A stretch of DNA of 24,114 nucleotides from Cyclostephanos tholiformis (Eukaryota > Bacillariophyta > Thalassiosirophyceae > Thalassiosirales > Thalassiosiraceae): positions 1 through 24,114 of the forward strand of contig JALLPB010002531.1 in NCBI GenBank assembly GCA_036939975.1. Direction: 5' to 3'. Shown piece by piece: positions 10,384-20,931 of the stretch. A program made the translations under genes and the position numbers. A model generated the notes under the pieces. That model had not been told where the DNA came from and did not search any database. It saw nothing but the letters and a program-made list of their open reading frames with translations. Position 1 is the first letter of the stretch, and every line of letters starts with the position of its first letter.

Positions 10384-10731
10384 GTTGCTGTGTTGTGTGA
10401 TCTCATTTTAGAGATGAGTATGAGTGAGAGTTTTTTGACAGGTTGAGCTTGTCAGTTGAGCTTCGCCGAATGTCAGGTATTTTAGATAAGCCTCTAAATT
10501 TCCGAGAAAGATATTTTTTTTTATATTTTTTTACGTAGGATTTCATACAACATGAACTATTAAGTGATGTAAAAGATTTCACATGCATAGGTTTTCATAC
10601 ATAATCAGACACAAAAGATACACTATAAGAAAAAAATATAAAATATGTGCGTCGACATGCAAATGGTGTCAAGGACAAGCCTCTGTTTTTATTTTATTGT
10701 GATTCCAAAAAAACATCCACACACCGACACC
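10384..10731. promoter_or_regulatory. Divergent promoter region between the two passenger genes
   Basis: The 348 bases between the two ATG codons must hold both start regions and 5' leaders. A TATAAAA on + at 10637-10643 lies about 90 bases before the plus ATG. A TATAAAA on - (10525-10519) lies about 140 bases before the minus ATG. Near 10436-10460 there are short repeats of TTGAGCTT and an inverted TGACA/TGTCA. No copy of the 10-7-10 palindrome is found here, unlike the introns. The TATA calls are weak in such AT-rich DNA. Confidence 0.45.
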
Positions 10732-13357
10732 ATGGCAAAAGCAATGTCATCCCCGACCAAGGCGGCGACCGTCACCAGCAAAACAAAAAGTAAGTGGTAT
10801 GATTTTTTTATTTTATCGATCAGTAAACGGTAGTCTTTTGGGAACCGTCAACCATTCGACGGTTTAATTCCTCCTTCGTTTATTTTTAATTTTGATCTTG
10901 ACATCGCGTCACGTGATCCGGCGACGTTCTGATCGCATTTTTTTGTTAGAATCGATGAAGAAAGCCATTATTTGTTCCCCAATCAAACCCGTCGGAACTC
11001 AAACGTCTACTCAGACGGTAACCAGCCCCTTTTCGACATCACCATCATTATCTCCCTCGTCCTCCTCATTGTCGCCTTCGATCGTGAAGTCTACGCGCAA
11101 ACTCTTTTTTGGAGAGGTCTCTCGATCAACAAAGCTAGCCTCCCACCTTATTAATTGGTTCAACATTGAAGACATTAGGCGCGAGTTGGAAAAATACAAC
11201 GAAAAACGTTCAAAAATTGAGGATGATGTCACATTGTTGATGTCTAAGTTTGACTTAAGCGAACTTAGATTTGCATTTGTTGCCTCTCTAGCAAAGCTTG
11301 GACTCGATATTACTGTTCTTCCTCCACGAAAAAGTAACATGATTGAAGTGTTTTCACAAATTATCTTTAATGAAATGTCAATAATGGTTGATTCCAAAAA
11401 GTCTGCAAATAGGTATGTGTAATCTAATTTTTCATAATCTGAAAAAATTGATTTGAACAATTCTTTTATTTATATGTGCTAAATTGATTTTTGTCATGTT
11501 TTCAAACACACTCAAATTATTCAAATCATGAATTATTTGCCTTACCAGGTAGGTCTCGCATAATCTGTTTGCAAAACGTGTGTTAAATTTACTATCATCT
11601 AAACAAATTTTTCTAAAAATGAAATATTTGACTCTTTCTTGTTTTCTATTGAATTTTATTGTAAACAAATTTTTCTAAAAATGAAATATTTGACTCTTTC
11701 TTGTTTTCTATTGAATTTTATTTTTATGTTTTGATCAATTGTCAAACCAACTCAAATTATTCATATCATGAATTATTTGACTTAGCAGGTAAGTCTCGTA
11801 TTATTTATTCCCAAATTTTTGTTTCAATTCAATTAGTTCATAATTTGACTAATTCCTTATACGTTGAATTTTGTTCGATATATTGTCATACAAATAAGGT
11901 TGTTTAACAAAAAGATGCGTCTACCTGAATTGAAGGAATATATTGAAGAGGAGAAATTCAATTACTTCATTGTCGAATCTTGTGAATTGAAATGTTTTGG
12001 ATTCAATTTAAAGAAGAAACATCAGCGTGAAGCAGTTTATCAAATTCTTCAGGATGCAAATATATTTTTTTTTAATGGTTGGAAGGTTGCAAGGCAAATT
12101 CCCAAATGGGTTAATAGTTTTGATGAATTCCTTAAGTTCATGGAAGATAACTGGGACATTGATGATAAGTATGAATATCATTCTGAAAATGACATGAATG
12201 ACAATGTTGAAAAAAAAAGAAACGATGATGAAATTGATGATGATGATGTGCAAGAGGAGGATGATGATGTGAAGGCTTGTGAGGACTCAGAGCAAGACAA
12301 CGAAGATAGCAATGAAAATGAAGATGATTGTTTAGACTATGACGAGACAGATAACGTAGAGAAAAAGAAACCTGCCATTGAATTGCATGATGAAGACATC
12401 AAAAAAAAGGAAACCACTAAGCCTAATCCGTACCTCCTCAAAAGTTGTCATCATGATGAAGAAGAGAAAAAGAAGAAAAAAAATTCAGGTGTTGAATTAA
12501 AAGAATCTGAAGACTACCAGAAGAAGGAAACTATGAAACTTGCTAAATCTTCCATGTCAAATGAAGAGAACTTATTCAACTCTATTTGTGTTGGTAATTT
12601 GAAGGAAAAGATTGATCAAACAAAAGTGAATTTTTTCCAAAATGACACTGTTGATGTTTATATATCAGGACCATTTCACAAAACTGGTAAAAGTCACTGG
12701 GTAGTTGTTTATGGAGAGAACAAGGATGCATTCATGCTAAAGTCATCTTTCTTAGCAATTTACATTAGTTGTCTTCTACGTCAGTGGAAGCAAGTCACAA
12801 ACTCAAGCATTAATGTTGACCACTGCAACACCTACTATGATATTAGTATACGCAAGCATCAGTTTGGTTCTGAGAGTATTTGGAGGCGTACTGGACCCAA
12901 AAATGCAACTGTGAACAGAATTTCTTTTGTCTACTCTCATGATAGCAAGATCGGAGACACTGCTGGTAAAGAGGAAGTTATTGGTGCAATAAACTTCTTT
13001 TTCATGTCTATGAAGCAACGTGCTGAGAATCCAATTGGACCTCTTCTTCTTGACCATATCCATGAAAAAGCAGACAAGCTGTACAGATATTTTATGGAGT
13101 CATATAAATCAGATGAATTGGCTGCAGAGAAGATCACGCGTGCTGTTAACAAACACTTTTCTGGTGGACCCAATATGATTTGGAATGACCACCTCAACCA
13201 TTGGCTTGTTGACTATGACATCATCCGGATTTTGAGAAAACACATGGGATATAGTTCTTGGTCTGAAGTGCAAATGAAGGAAAAGCAACTTTGCTACAAA
13301 GGCTTTACTACCAAGAATGAACTTCCACCCTGGGACATTCAGAAAGAGAGTTATTGA
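10732..13357 (+). CDS. Three-exon gene for an uncharacterised 659-aa acidic protein
   Basis: Proposed exons: 10732-10789, 10950-11412, 11899-13357. Phases are 1 and 2, and the lengths sum to 660 codons including the TGA stop. Exon 1 starts at ATG with CACC before it and encodes MAKAMSSPTKAATVTSKTK. Exon 2 has a Ser/Thr/Pro-rich linker (TSTQTVTS, SPSSSSLSPS) and then a mostly helical segment. Exon 3 has a folded-looking part (LPELKEYIEEEKFNYFIVES), a long Asp/Glu/Lys-rich region (about residues 260-390), and a C-terminal region with aromatic-rich segments such as YISGPFHKTGKSHWVVVYGE and FSGGPNMIWNDHLNHWLVDY. I do not recognise the family and see no catalytic motif. The first two junctions have good splice signals. 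The acceptor at 11897-11898 lacks a strong pyrimidine tract and was chosen because its phase fits. Gene position suggests co-transfer with the Rep-helicase gene 440 bases downstream. Confidence 0.7.
11424..11539. repeat. Two palindrome copies (11424-11450, 11513-11539)
   Basis: The first copy is diverged (CTAATTTTTC-7-GAAAAAATTG). The second is CAAATTATTC-7-GAATTATTTG. Both are in the first unit of the composite intron. Confidence 0.7.
11601..11724. repeat. 62-bp tandem duplication carrying a palindrome in each copy
   Basis: Copies 11601-11662 and 11663-11724 are almost identical. Each includes CAAATTTTTC-7-GAAATATTTG (11604-11630 and 11666-11692), so the palindrome has multiplied partly by local tandem duplication. 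Confidence 0.9.
11753..11779. repeat. Palindrome copy at the end of the second composite-intron unit
   Basis: CAAATTATTC-7-GAATTATTTG, followed by GACTTAGCAG|GTAAGT. The surrounding 50 bases match 11505-11555 and, less fully, 20711-20750 and 20781-20825. Confidence 0.85.
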
Positions 13358-13365
13358 CTTCAAGC

Positions 13366-13392
13366 AAATTATTCTTATCAAGAATAATTTGA
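13366..13392. repeat. Palindrome copy 8 bases past the stop of the 10732 gene
   Basis: CAAATTATTC-7-GAATAATTTG, perfect arms. Confidence 0.9.
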
Positions 13393-13451
13393 TTTATGGT
13401 GGTGTAGAGGTTCCGGTTGAATAATTTTAACCGGTCTTCTGTTGTTTCAAT

Positions 13452-13478
13452 CAAATTATTCAAATCAAGAATAATTTG
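13452..13478. repeat. Palindrome copy in the spacer
   Basis: CAAATTATTC-7-GAATAATTTG, perfect arms. Confidence 0.9.
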
Positions 13479-13575
13479 ATTAATGTTGAAGCAGAGGAGG
13501 TCATTGATTAACATCCTCTATTGGGGTTTTAATTGAATGACACATTATGTGAATCTGGATGTTATTGACGGTCAA

Positions 13576-13602
13576 CAAATTATTCAAGTCATGAATAATT
13601 CG
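13576..13602. repeat. Palindrome copy in the spacer
   Basis: CAAATTATTC-7-GAATAATTCG, one mismatch. Confidence 0.85.
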
Positions 13603-13797
13603 ATCATGGGTTGCAATCGACAAGTTTTATTTTTGTGCCATAATCGATTGACACAATGTTGTGTTGTGAATTGCTGATGTTTTTTGAATGAGCTTGTGCA
13701 GAATGCAATTTTTTTTCAATGGGCAGCACAGCTTAATTTAATTTGATTTGATTTCGACAAATTCTAACTATAATTATTTTATTTTTCTCTTTTTTAG

Positions 13798-16700
13798 ACA
13801 CTAGGTACTCAACAAGTCCAGCTGCTGAGAAAAAAAGAAAACAGCGTCTCAAAATGACAGTTGAAAAAAAACTTGAGTTTAATAATAAGAGCAAACTTCG
13901 AATGATGATCACCAGGATTAACAACAGACAAGCCATGTCACCAGAAGAAACAGCAAAGTTAAATGAGAAAGATTCACACCAAAAGAAGATGTACAGACAG
14001 GCTATGTCACCAGAAGAAAAAGTCAAGTCAAATGAGAAAGCTACACATGGAATGAAGATGTACAGACAGGCTATGTCACCAGAAGAAAAAGTCAAGTCAA
14101 ATGAGAAAACAAATGAGAAAGCTACACATGGAATGAAGAGGTACAGACAGGCCATGTCACCAGAGGAAAAAGTCAAGTCAAATGAGAAAGCTACACATGG
14201 AATGAAGAGGTACAGACAGGCCATGTCACCAGAAGAACAAGTCAAGTCAAGGGAGATGGAAAAAATTGCAAGGAAAATGAAGAGGCATGGAATGTTAAAA
14301 GTAAAAAAGGACGATGCTCATTGTATCAAGGAAGCCAAAAAATATTTACACAGAACTCAACATTCACTTGATCCTCACAAACATAAGTCTATTGTGTGTA
14401 TCATTTGTGATCGATTTATTATTGGTACAGAGACAATTCATTACTTGTCAAAGAACAATATTATTGGTCATAAAAGAAGACTATCTGTGGAATCTTATGA
14501 GGTATATTACGACACAAAGCTCAAACCTGAAGTGAGAAGTCAATACATGATTAATGATGGAGACCTCAAACATTTGTTACTGTCTCCACGATCACGTAAC
14601 TCTTCAAAGGGATATACTACCTGCTCTTGTTGTTTCGGTGGTATGCAACCAAACATGACAAATAAACAATCACCTCCAAAATTTGCAATAGCAAATGGAT
14701 TTGTAATTGGATCATTTCCACAGGAATTAAAGTTGAGAACTAGCAATGGTAACACTGAGAAGAGGATTATTGAAGAACATCAAATTACTGATTTATTGAA
14801 GGCTATGATGGCTCCTGTTAGACCTTATGGGTCTATATTTGCATACACGGGAGGCGCTCAGAAATCTATTAGAGGTAACTATCAATTTTTTGAAATGGAC
14901 CAAAACAGGATTGGGGGAGTTATACATCAACTGAATAGATCTGGATTTGGTGAACACATTTATTGTGTCCTTTGTGGAAGAATGACTCCGGATCAAAAGA
15001 GAATAGTCAGAGAAAGGTCAAAAGTTGATACTCAGTTGTTTATTGATATTATGACTTGGTTTGTGGAACAATCAGGACATCCAGGTTTCAGCAACACTGC
15101 AATTCCAAAGAAATGCCCTCAACCAGTTTTCATTGAAGACAGGGAATCATCCAACAATACTGACTATCCTTATGATAAAGCTGTCGAGTCAATGTATGAA
15201 GGTGGAACATATTACTTTTCAACAGCTCAAGATCCTTCCGAGAGTACATCTGTGTATGGTTCTTCTGAGAGATTTGCTTTGGCTATGTTTCAGCGTTCTG
15301 CACCAACACTATTAGCTTATGGTGGAAATTATGCAAATGTTAATGACGTGCCAATTGAAAATATCCTACCATTTGCTTTTCCTTTTGGCATTGGAGGACC
15401 CAAGATGAAACGTAGAACACAAGTTTCACTTGAACTCTGTATTCAGCTATATCTGAGGTTATCACTGAAACAATTTATGGAAGGCCCAACTATTTTAGTG
15501 CTAAATCATATCTACAACAGACAAATGTCATACGTGAGTGGAGTGATGACATGCAGATCAATTGTAAATGGTGTTTCACTGGGTGATAGATTATCAAGAT
15601 TAACTACTGAAGACCTCCAAATGGTGACCAACAAAAACACAGAACATCTCAACGAAAACACAAAAGGGTTATTAAAAGCAATCTGTACATCATGCAAAGC
15701 CATGGGGCACACAGACGAAGCAGCAAAGTATGCTAGACGTTGTTGTTTTGCAATGCTCGATCATTATGGACTGAACAGTTTATTTTTAACTACGACACCT
15801 GATGATGAGTGCAGCTTTAGAGTGAGACTCTATGCAAAGCCAGAAGAGTGGGTAAGTACTGTGTCACCCCCAATACATTTCGTTTGGATCTCTATGCAAA
15901 TTTTTAAGATCTTGAAAAATTTGCATGGAGATCCTAAACTATTTCACATTATTTATTTTGAACAGCAATGCAAATTATTCACGACCTGAATAATTTGCAT
16001 GAGCATCCTCAACCATGTGATATAAACACTAACATTTACTTGCAATATTTTTTCATATTTATTTCAGCACAATCTACCTTCATTGCAATGCTCAGAAGCA
16101 GACTGTATTGCAGATTTTGTGTTAAGAAAAGACGTACGACTAAAAAATCCAGGTGCATGTTCTCTCGAATTTCAAAGTGTTTTGCAAATCATAATGGAAT
16201 GCATGCTGCAATGGGACATTAAGAAGAAGACCTCAAAAGGGAAGGGAATATTAGGAACAGTGTTAGCATTCTTTGCTGCAGATGAAGAACAAGGCAGGAA
16301 AACTCTCCATCGCCACTGGCAAATATGGGTCAAAGAAATTGATGAAACACTACGAAACTGCTTGTTCCATGAAGACCATGCTGCAAGGGACATAGCAAGA
16401 AGATCATTATGCAAACAGATTGACAATGTTTTAACTGCAAGTTATGGTTCTGAATTATGCATCATACATAAATGCAAAAAAGAAGGAAGTGGTGTTATCA
16501 ATAAACAAGACATTGATGAAGTAATATTTAAAGAACGCGATCCATATATATTTCGACGTGCACGTCACAAGGAATTGTGTGTAGATGTTGACGGAGGACT
16601 TATGTCATGCTCTGATTGTGAAGAAATCATTTCTACATCAAGTATTATCAACAATTGTCTTCAAAGGTGGAGAAATACCATCATTCCAGGAAAGCGATCA

Positions 16701-19700
16701 CAGCATTATAGGCCTGATACGATTATCCCACTTTCCAAAGAGAGGTTGGATATGGTAGCATATACATTTTCATATCATATGGATAATGGTTGTGCTGTTG
16801 AAAAAGACTCATTTTGGGGAAATAAAAATGTTCGGGAACTCTTGCTGAAATATAGATTTGAAGAACATTCTGCCTGTCACAAAGCATCATGCTTCAAGAA
16901 AGGATGCGAGTGTCGCTTTCTTTTCCCATTTATGTCAACACCCTCTACATACATTCATGAAGATAAAGGTGACAACAACGAAAAAGAAATTTTATGGTAT
17001 TCACTAGATGGATCAACAAGAAAGATGTGCCCTTTCTTAATTTTTCCAAGAAGACCCATGGGTAGCCAGTATGTTAATCCACACAATTCGGCCATCTTGA
17101 ATGTTTTAAATTGCAATACAAATATACAAATTGGTGATGTATCACAGGTGTTCTACAGTACACTGTACACAAGTAAATCAACACAAGAAGAAGATAGTGA
17201 CAAACAGTTACGGATAGGACGTGCTGTTATGAAGAGGATTCAAATGTTGCTCAATGGCCAAAATTTCGAAGGCACATTAAAAGACAATCAAGTTACATCA
17301 GAATCCAGCTTTCGAGAGGGACTGTGTAGGGTTCTATCAGGATTAAATGCAGCAACAACAAGAAATGTAATTAGTGCAACAATGGCGCACCTAATACCAT
17401 CAAATGGCGGTTCACGCTTTGTGTTTTCACATGACTTTTCTGAGTTGTTAGTAGGTCAAATGGAAGCAACACTTGAGGGACAAGATATCAACGTACGCAT
17501 AAGAACAAACAAACTACACAATGGGCAGCTAATTTCTTGGGCAGACTCTCTTGCTGATGATTACATTCATCGTCCATTAAGTGAAAATTTTGAAATGATG
17601 TCTTTCTATGAAATGGCACAAGGATACAGAAAGGTATTCAAAAGTTTAAAGAGAGAAGGTGAAGATAGATATAAATTTTCTGAAACACACCCCGGGCATG
17701 AATTCAGTTATCTGATGAAATTGAAATGTCCAACTATACCAAGGATTTCTCTGCCAAAAGAGAAACTTTGTCTATTAAAGGATCTCCAGTTAAATACAAC
17801 AAAACCAACAGAGGAGACATTTCACAAACGTGAAATTTATGCTAAGATGGCGCTACTGATGTTCTATCCATTTAGATGTTTGAATGACCTGACGATTGAA
17901 CAAAGCTACTGGAAAAGATTCTACCAAGAGTTACAAAGACATCTTGCGCAAAAGATCACCAAGTTTTCAAAACAAGGATTTATTATTCTCCAAAATATAA
18001 ATGACAGAATGACTGTACAAAAGCAGCTCAAACGTGCCAATGATCCAATTTTTATGACCACAAAAAATGAAAAACCAATCCATGATACAAACAAGAACAA
18101 AAAAACTATAAACGAAAATAATGAACCAGACATCCTTGAAATGGGATTTGACTTAAGGTAAGCTATTACAATCAAATTTTTCAATTTACGATTTTTTTGA
18201 TCATTATTCTTACTTTACATTGTCATTGAATTCAGTGATGGGTATAACAATTGCTCTTTTGATGATATATTATTATCATCAGAATTATCTCATTTGGAAA
18301 TTATTAACAGATGCAATTTTCGAAATAATCATATCATTCATGCAAGACTATCATCACAACAATCTCTTGTAAAAGAGGATGTACCAGGACAAACAAATAC
18401 TGTGAGACAGCAAGATATCAATGCAGAGGTAGAAACAAAAAAAAACAACATCTCACTCAATAGAAAAAGAACATACTCAACAATGCTCAAGCTAATATCT
18501 GGTACTCTGGTAGGATGGACGAATTATTGTGACGTTTACACAACTTCTGATATGGGAGACACTTATAGGTCAAGATCAATGGCAAGGGAAAATGACGTTA
18601 CTGTTCCAACACTGCAAGAAGTAGCAAGAAAAGTTGCCCACCTAGAAAAAACAAAACTTGATGAAAAACAGTATATTGCATATGAAATGATAGCATGTAC
18701 TTTCCTGCTTAGTCTGGTAAGGGATGGAAATGATTCAAGTACAACATTGTTCACATCTTTACAAAAAACTGTTGGAGGAAACCCATCAACTCAAACAATT
18801 AAAGACATCGTGGACAAATTACGGGCAAGAGGTGGTCAAGAACAATTACTCATGTTTCTTACTGGGCCAGCTGGTTCAGGGAAAAGCACAGCCGTAAAAG
18901 TTGCAGAACAATTTTGTTATGAATTTTGTATTGCTGTTGGTATCATGTGGAGCGATTCCACATTCTTATTTACTGCATACACGGGAGCTGCTGCATCATT
19001 AATTGGTGGTACCACAATTTCAAGAACTGCTTATCTCAATCAAAAAAGAGCAATTTGTGATGATGACATTAAAGAGTGGAAGGATGTACGAATTCTTGTC
19101 ATTGATGAAGTATCATTCATGGGAGATGGTACCCTACAAATGCTTAACAAGAAACTCACCAATATTGGACAAGCAAACAAATCATTTGGTGGATTTACAA
19201 TTATATTTATAGGTGACTTCCGACAAATGGAGCCTGTTTGTTCAAAGGAAACTGATCTTATGTTTTCAACTCTTTCATCAATGGAGTGGCGACAGAAAAT
19301 CAATGCCATCATTATATTAGATAATGATCATCGATTTAAAGAAGATCCAGAATATGGCCGTATGCTAAAGAGAATGTGGGAGGGTGACTTAGATGTTGAA
19401 GATAGAAAAAGAATCAATACTAGAGTGATTGGATATGATGGACTTGAACTTCCATCAATGCTACAAGGTGAGTATATTTTTTTTGGTGCATAATACCTAT
19501 CAAATTATTCGAATTGTGAATAATTTGTCTTACCTATGTCGTACCTTGATGAACACATCTTTCATATCGACCACCAGGAGACACTTGTTATGCATGTCCA
19601 ACAAACAAAGATCGCAATTCCATTCAAGCATCAATATTTAAAAAACACATTGAAGATACACATCCTTCAATAAATACCACTGAAAATCCACCAGAGCATA

Positions 19701-20587
19701 CATTAATTATAGAGGCAGATATAACAAGTTCAGTGGCTACAAATGCCCACAAGAGAGTTGATGAACATTTAAAACAACGGATTATTACAACCTGTGGTGA
19801 TGCAAATGTGCTTTGGGGAACAAAACACATTGATCCAGCATTGTGCATATATGTTGGTGCTTATCTTATGTGTATTGACAACAAACATTTGAAAGATAAA
19901 GTTCCAAGAGGAAATGGTACTTTATGCAAAGTACTTGGTGTAAAACTCAAGCATAATCCACAAAGTTATAGATGGAAAAATTACTATGGAAAGAAAGTAT
20001 GGACAGTAAATGCAAATGATGTTGAATGGGTGGAATGCGAACATATCAACAAACCTGGAACCATTGTACAGTTAGAAGCACAAATACATCAACTGAAATG
20101 TACCCTGGAATCACTACCAAAGACAAATACAACAAGTATACAACAAGTTCAATCAGATCTTCAAAACTTGAAAAGGAAATTGTCAACAGATTTGAAGGAT
20201 CGTAACTTCAAACTTGAGCCTGAGCTATTCTCAACAAAAGTATCAGTCAGAGAATTTGTTGGGTCCAAACAAAAAATCCTGTTCAATTGTAGGATGAGAC
20301 AAATTCCAGCCAATAGCAACGATGCTACCACAGGCCACAAATTGCAGGGTATGTCGAAAGATGTTATCATTGTAACATCATGGCCAACCGGATTCAAAAA
20401 CTGGGAATATGTTGTCTTATCCCGTGCACGCACATTATCAGGTCTTTACCTAGTAAAGCCTATCGACATGAATAAATCATTCAAACCATCCATTCAACTT
20501 AAAAAATATATCGAATTTGCAAGATTGCAAGAATCAATCTTGCTGAAAAAACGAGCGGATGCAATGACTGCAATAACTTGGATCTAA
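13798..20587 (+). CDS. Helitron-type Rep-helicase (HUH endonuclease plus Pif1-like helicase), multi-exon
   Basis: Exons: 13798-15851, 16068-18157, 18236-19467, 19578-20587. First ATG at 13854; about 2109 aa from there. Phases 0, 2, 1 all fit. From the N-terminus: five RQAMSPEE-type repeats (residues 25-145); C-x2-C pairs and a DUF6570-like block (CSCCFGGM ... FAIANGFVIGSFPQEL, about 258-400); the LNSLFLTTTPDDECSFRVRLY block; the nuclease motif EEQGRKTLHRHWQIW, with HRH at about 747-749; a zinc-ligand-like CHKASCFKKGCECRF; and VFYSTLYTSK with two tyrosines four apart (about 1029 and 1033). The helicase follows: Walker A GPAGSGKST (about 1573), Walker B VIDEVSF (about 1650), FIGDFRQMEPV, GHKLQGMSKD and VVLSRARTLSGLYL. 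All motifs needed for strand nicking, rejoining and 5'-3' unwinding in rolling-circle transposition are present, and no exon contains a stop, so the copy may be active. A strong acceptor at 13797 points to a missing 5' exon. Confidence 0.9.
13926..14288 (+). repeat. Five imperfect 23-residue repeats at the Rep N-terminus
   Basis: Each unit begins RQAMSPEE, and most continue KVKSNEKATHGMK. The third unit carries a four-residue insertion (TNEK) from a 12-bp duplication. The middle units are nearly identical at DNA level (69-bp period), so the array is young or homogenised. The units are highly charged and probably helical. Confidence 0.92.
15886..16000. repeat. Two extended palindromes in Rep-helicase intron 1
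   Basis: The copy at 15897-15923 is the core of a longer inverted repeat (15886-15933). Its arms, GGATCTCTATGC and onward, pair over about 20 bases with one mismatch. The copy at 15971-15997 extends to 13-bp perfect arms (15968-15980 / 15988-16000). The intron spans 15852-16067. Confidence 0.9.
18173..18199. repeat. Weak palindrome copy in Rep-helicase intron 2
   Basis: CAAATTTTTC-7-GATTTTTTTG has the right spacing, but only about 6 of 10 arm positions pair. The intron is 18158-18235 (78 bp). Confidence 0.4.
19501..19527. repeat. Palindrome copy in Rep-helicase intron 3
   Basis: CAAATTATTC-7-GAATAATTTG, perfect arms, in intron 19468-19577 (110 bp). It is followed by TCTTACC, as in several other introns. 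Confidence 0.9.
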
Positions 20588-20598
20588 ACTATTCTAAG

Positions 20599-20621
20599 TA
20601 CCTCAGCTAACCTATGAGGTA
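20599..20621 (+). repeat. Hairpin 11 bases after the Rep-helicase stop
   Basis: TACCTCA and TGAGGTA form a perfect 7-bp stem with a 9-nt loop. It may be a 3'-end signal or a remnant of a Helitron terminal hairpin, but no CTRR follows at the expected distance. Confidence 0.55.
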
Positions 20622-20710
20622 TTTAATTATGAGGTGTGTATCAAAATATGGGGTAATCAAAAAACACATTGTTGTTGATATTCAATTTTTTTTTTCGTCC
20701 GATTCATTAC

Positions 20711-20840
20711 CAAACTCACACAAAATATTCATATCATGAATTATTTGACTTACCGGGCGGGAAGACAGACAAACCGATAGCAAACTCACACAAATTATTC
20801 ATATCATGAATTATTTGACTTACCGTGCTATTAACAAACA
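20711..20840. repeat. 70-bp tandem repeat with a palindrome in each copy, 3' of the Rep gene
   Basis: CAAACTCACACAAA followed by the palindrome occurs at 20711 and 20781. The palindromes are 20721-20747 and 20791-20817. GGGCGGGAAGACAGACA-like words follow and recur to about 20910, together with two GATGGACAGACT copies. The palindrome context matches the composite intron at 11500-11560 and 11740-11790. Confidence 0.85.
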
Positions 20841-20931
20841 GACCGTTGGGCGGGAAGACAGACAGACCAATCGGACGATGGACAGACTTACGGGTGATGG
20901 ACAGACTGTTGGTGTCTCTCATTTCTCAAAA

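Larger units (their letters stand above)
11413..11898 (+). other. Composite intron: three abutting GT...AG units
   Basis: Between exons 2 and 3 of the plus gene the sequence can be cut at 11548/11549 (TTACCAG|GTAGGT) and 11788/11789 (TTAGCAG|GTAAGT). Each cut is an acceptor immediately followed by a donor. This gives units of 136, 240 and 110 bp, each starting GT and ending AG. The two junctions and about 50 bases before them are homologous to each other. Such zero-length-exon sites resemble recursive splicing points, or introns inserted side by side. Confidence 0.55.
13358..13797 (+). other. Spacer or 5' leader/intron before the Rep-helicase gene
   Basis: This stretch has no long open frame but three palindrome copies. 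Its end is a textbook acceptor: a CTAAC branch-point-like motif, a T-rich tract and TTTTTTAG at 13797. The frame of the Rep gene stays open right up to that acceptor. So a 5' exon probably lies in or before this spacer. One phase-compatible candidate is ATG at 13537 to 13570, but its donor (GTCAAC) is poor. Confidence 0.5.

Noticed and set aside
11011..11460. 149-codon minus-strand open frame
   Set aside because: It is antisense to exon 2 of the 10732 gene, whose sense frame has consistent splice phases on both sides.
13733..14245. 170-codon minus-strand open frame with repeated CLYLFIPCVAFSF-like units
   Set aside because: The repeats are the antisense of the RQAMSPEE coding repeats of the Rep N-terminus.
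6143..20817. CRISPR array
   Set aside because: The repeats are irregularly spaced, lie in introns on both strands, and have no spacers of uniform length; the genes are eukaryotic.
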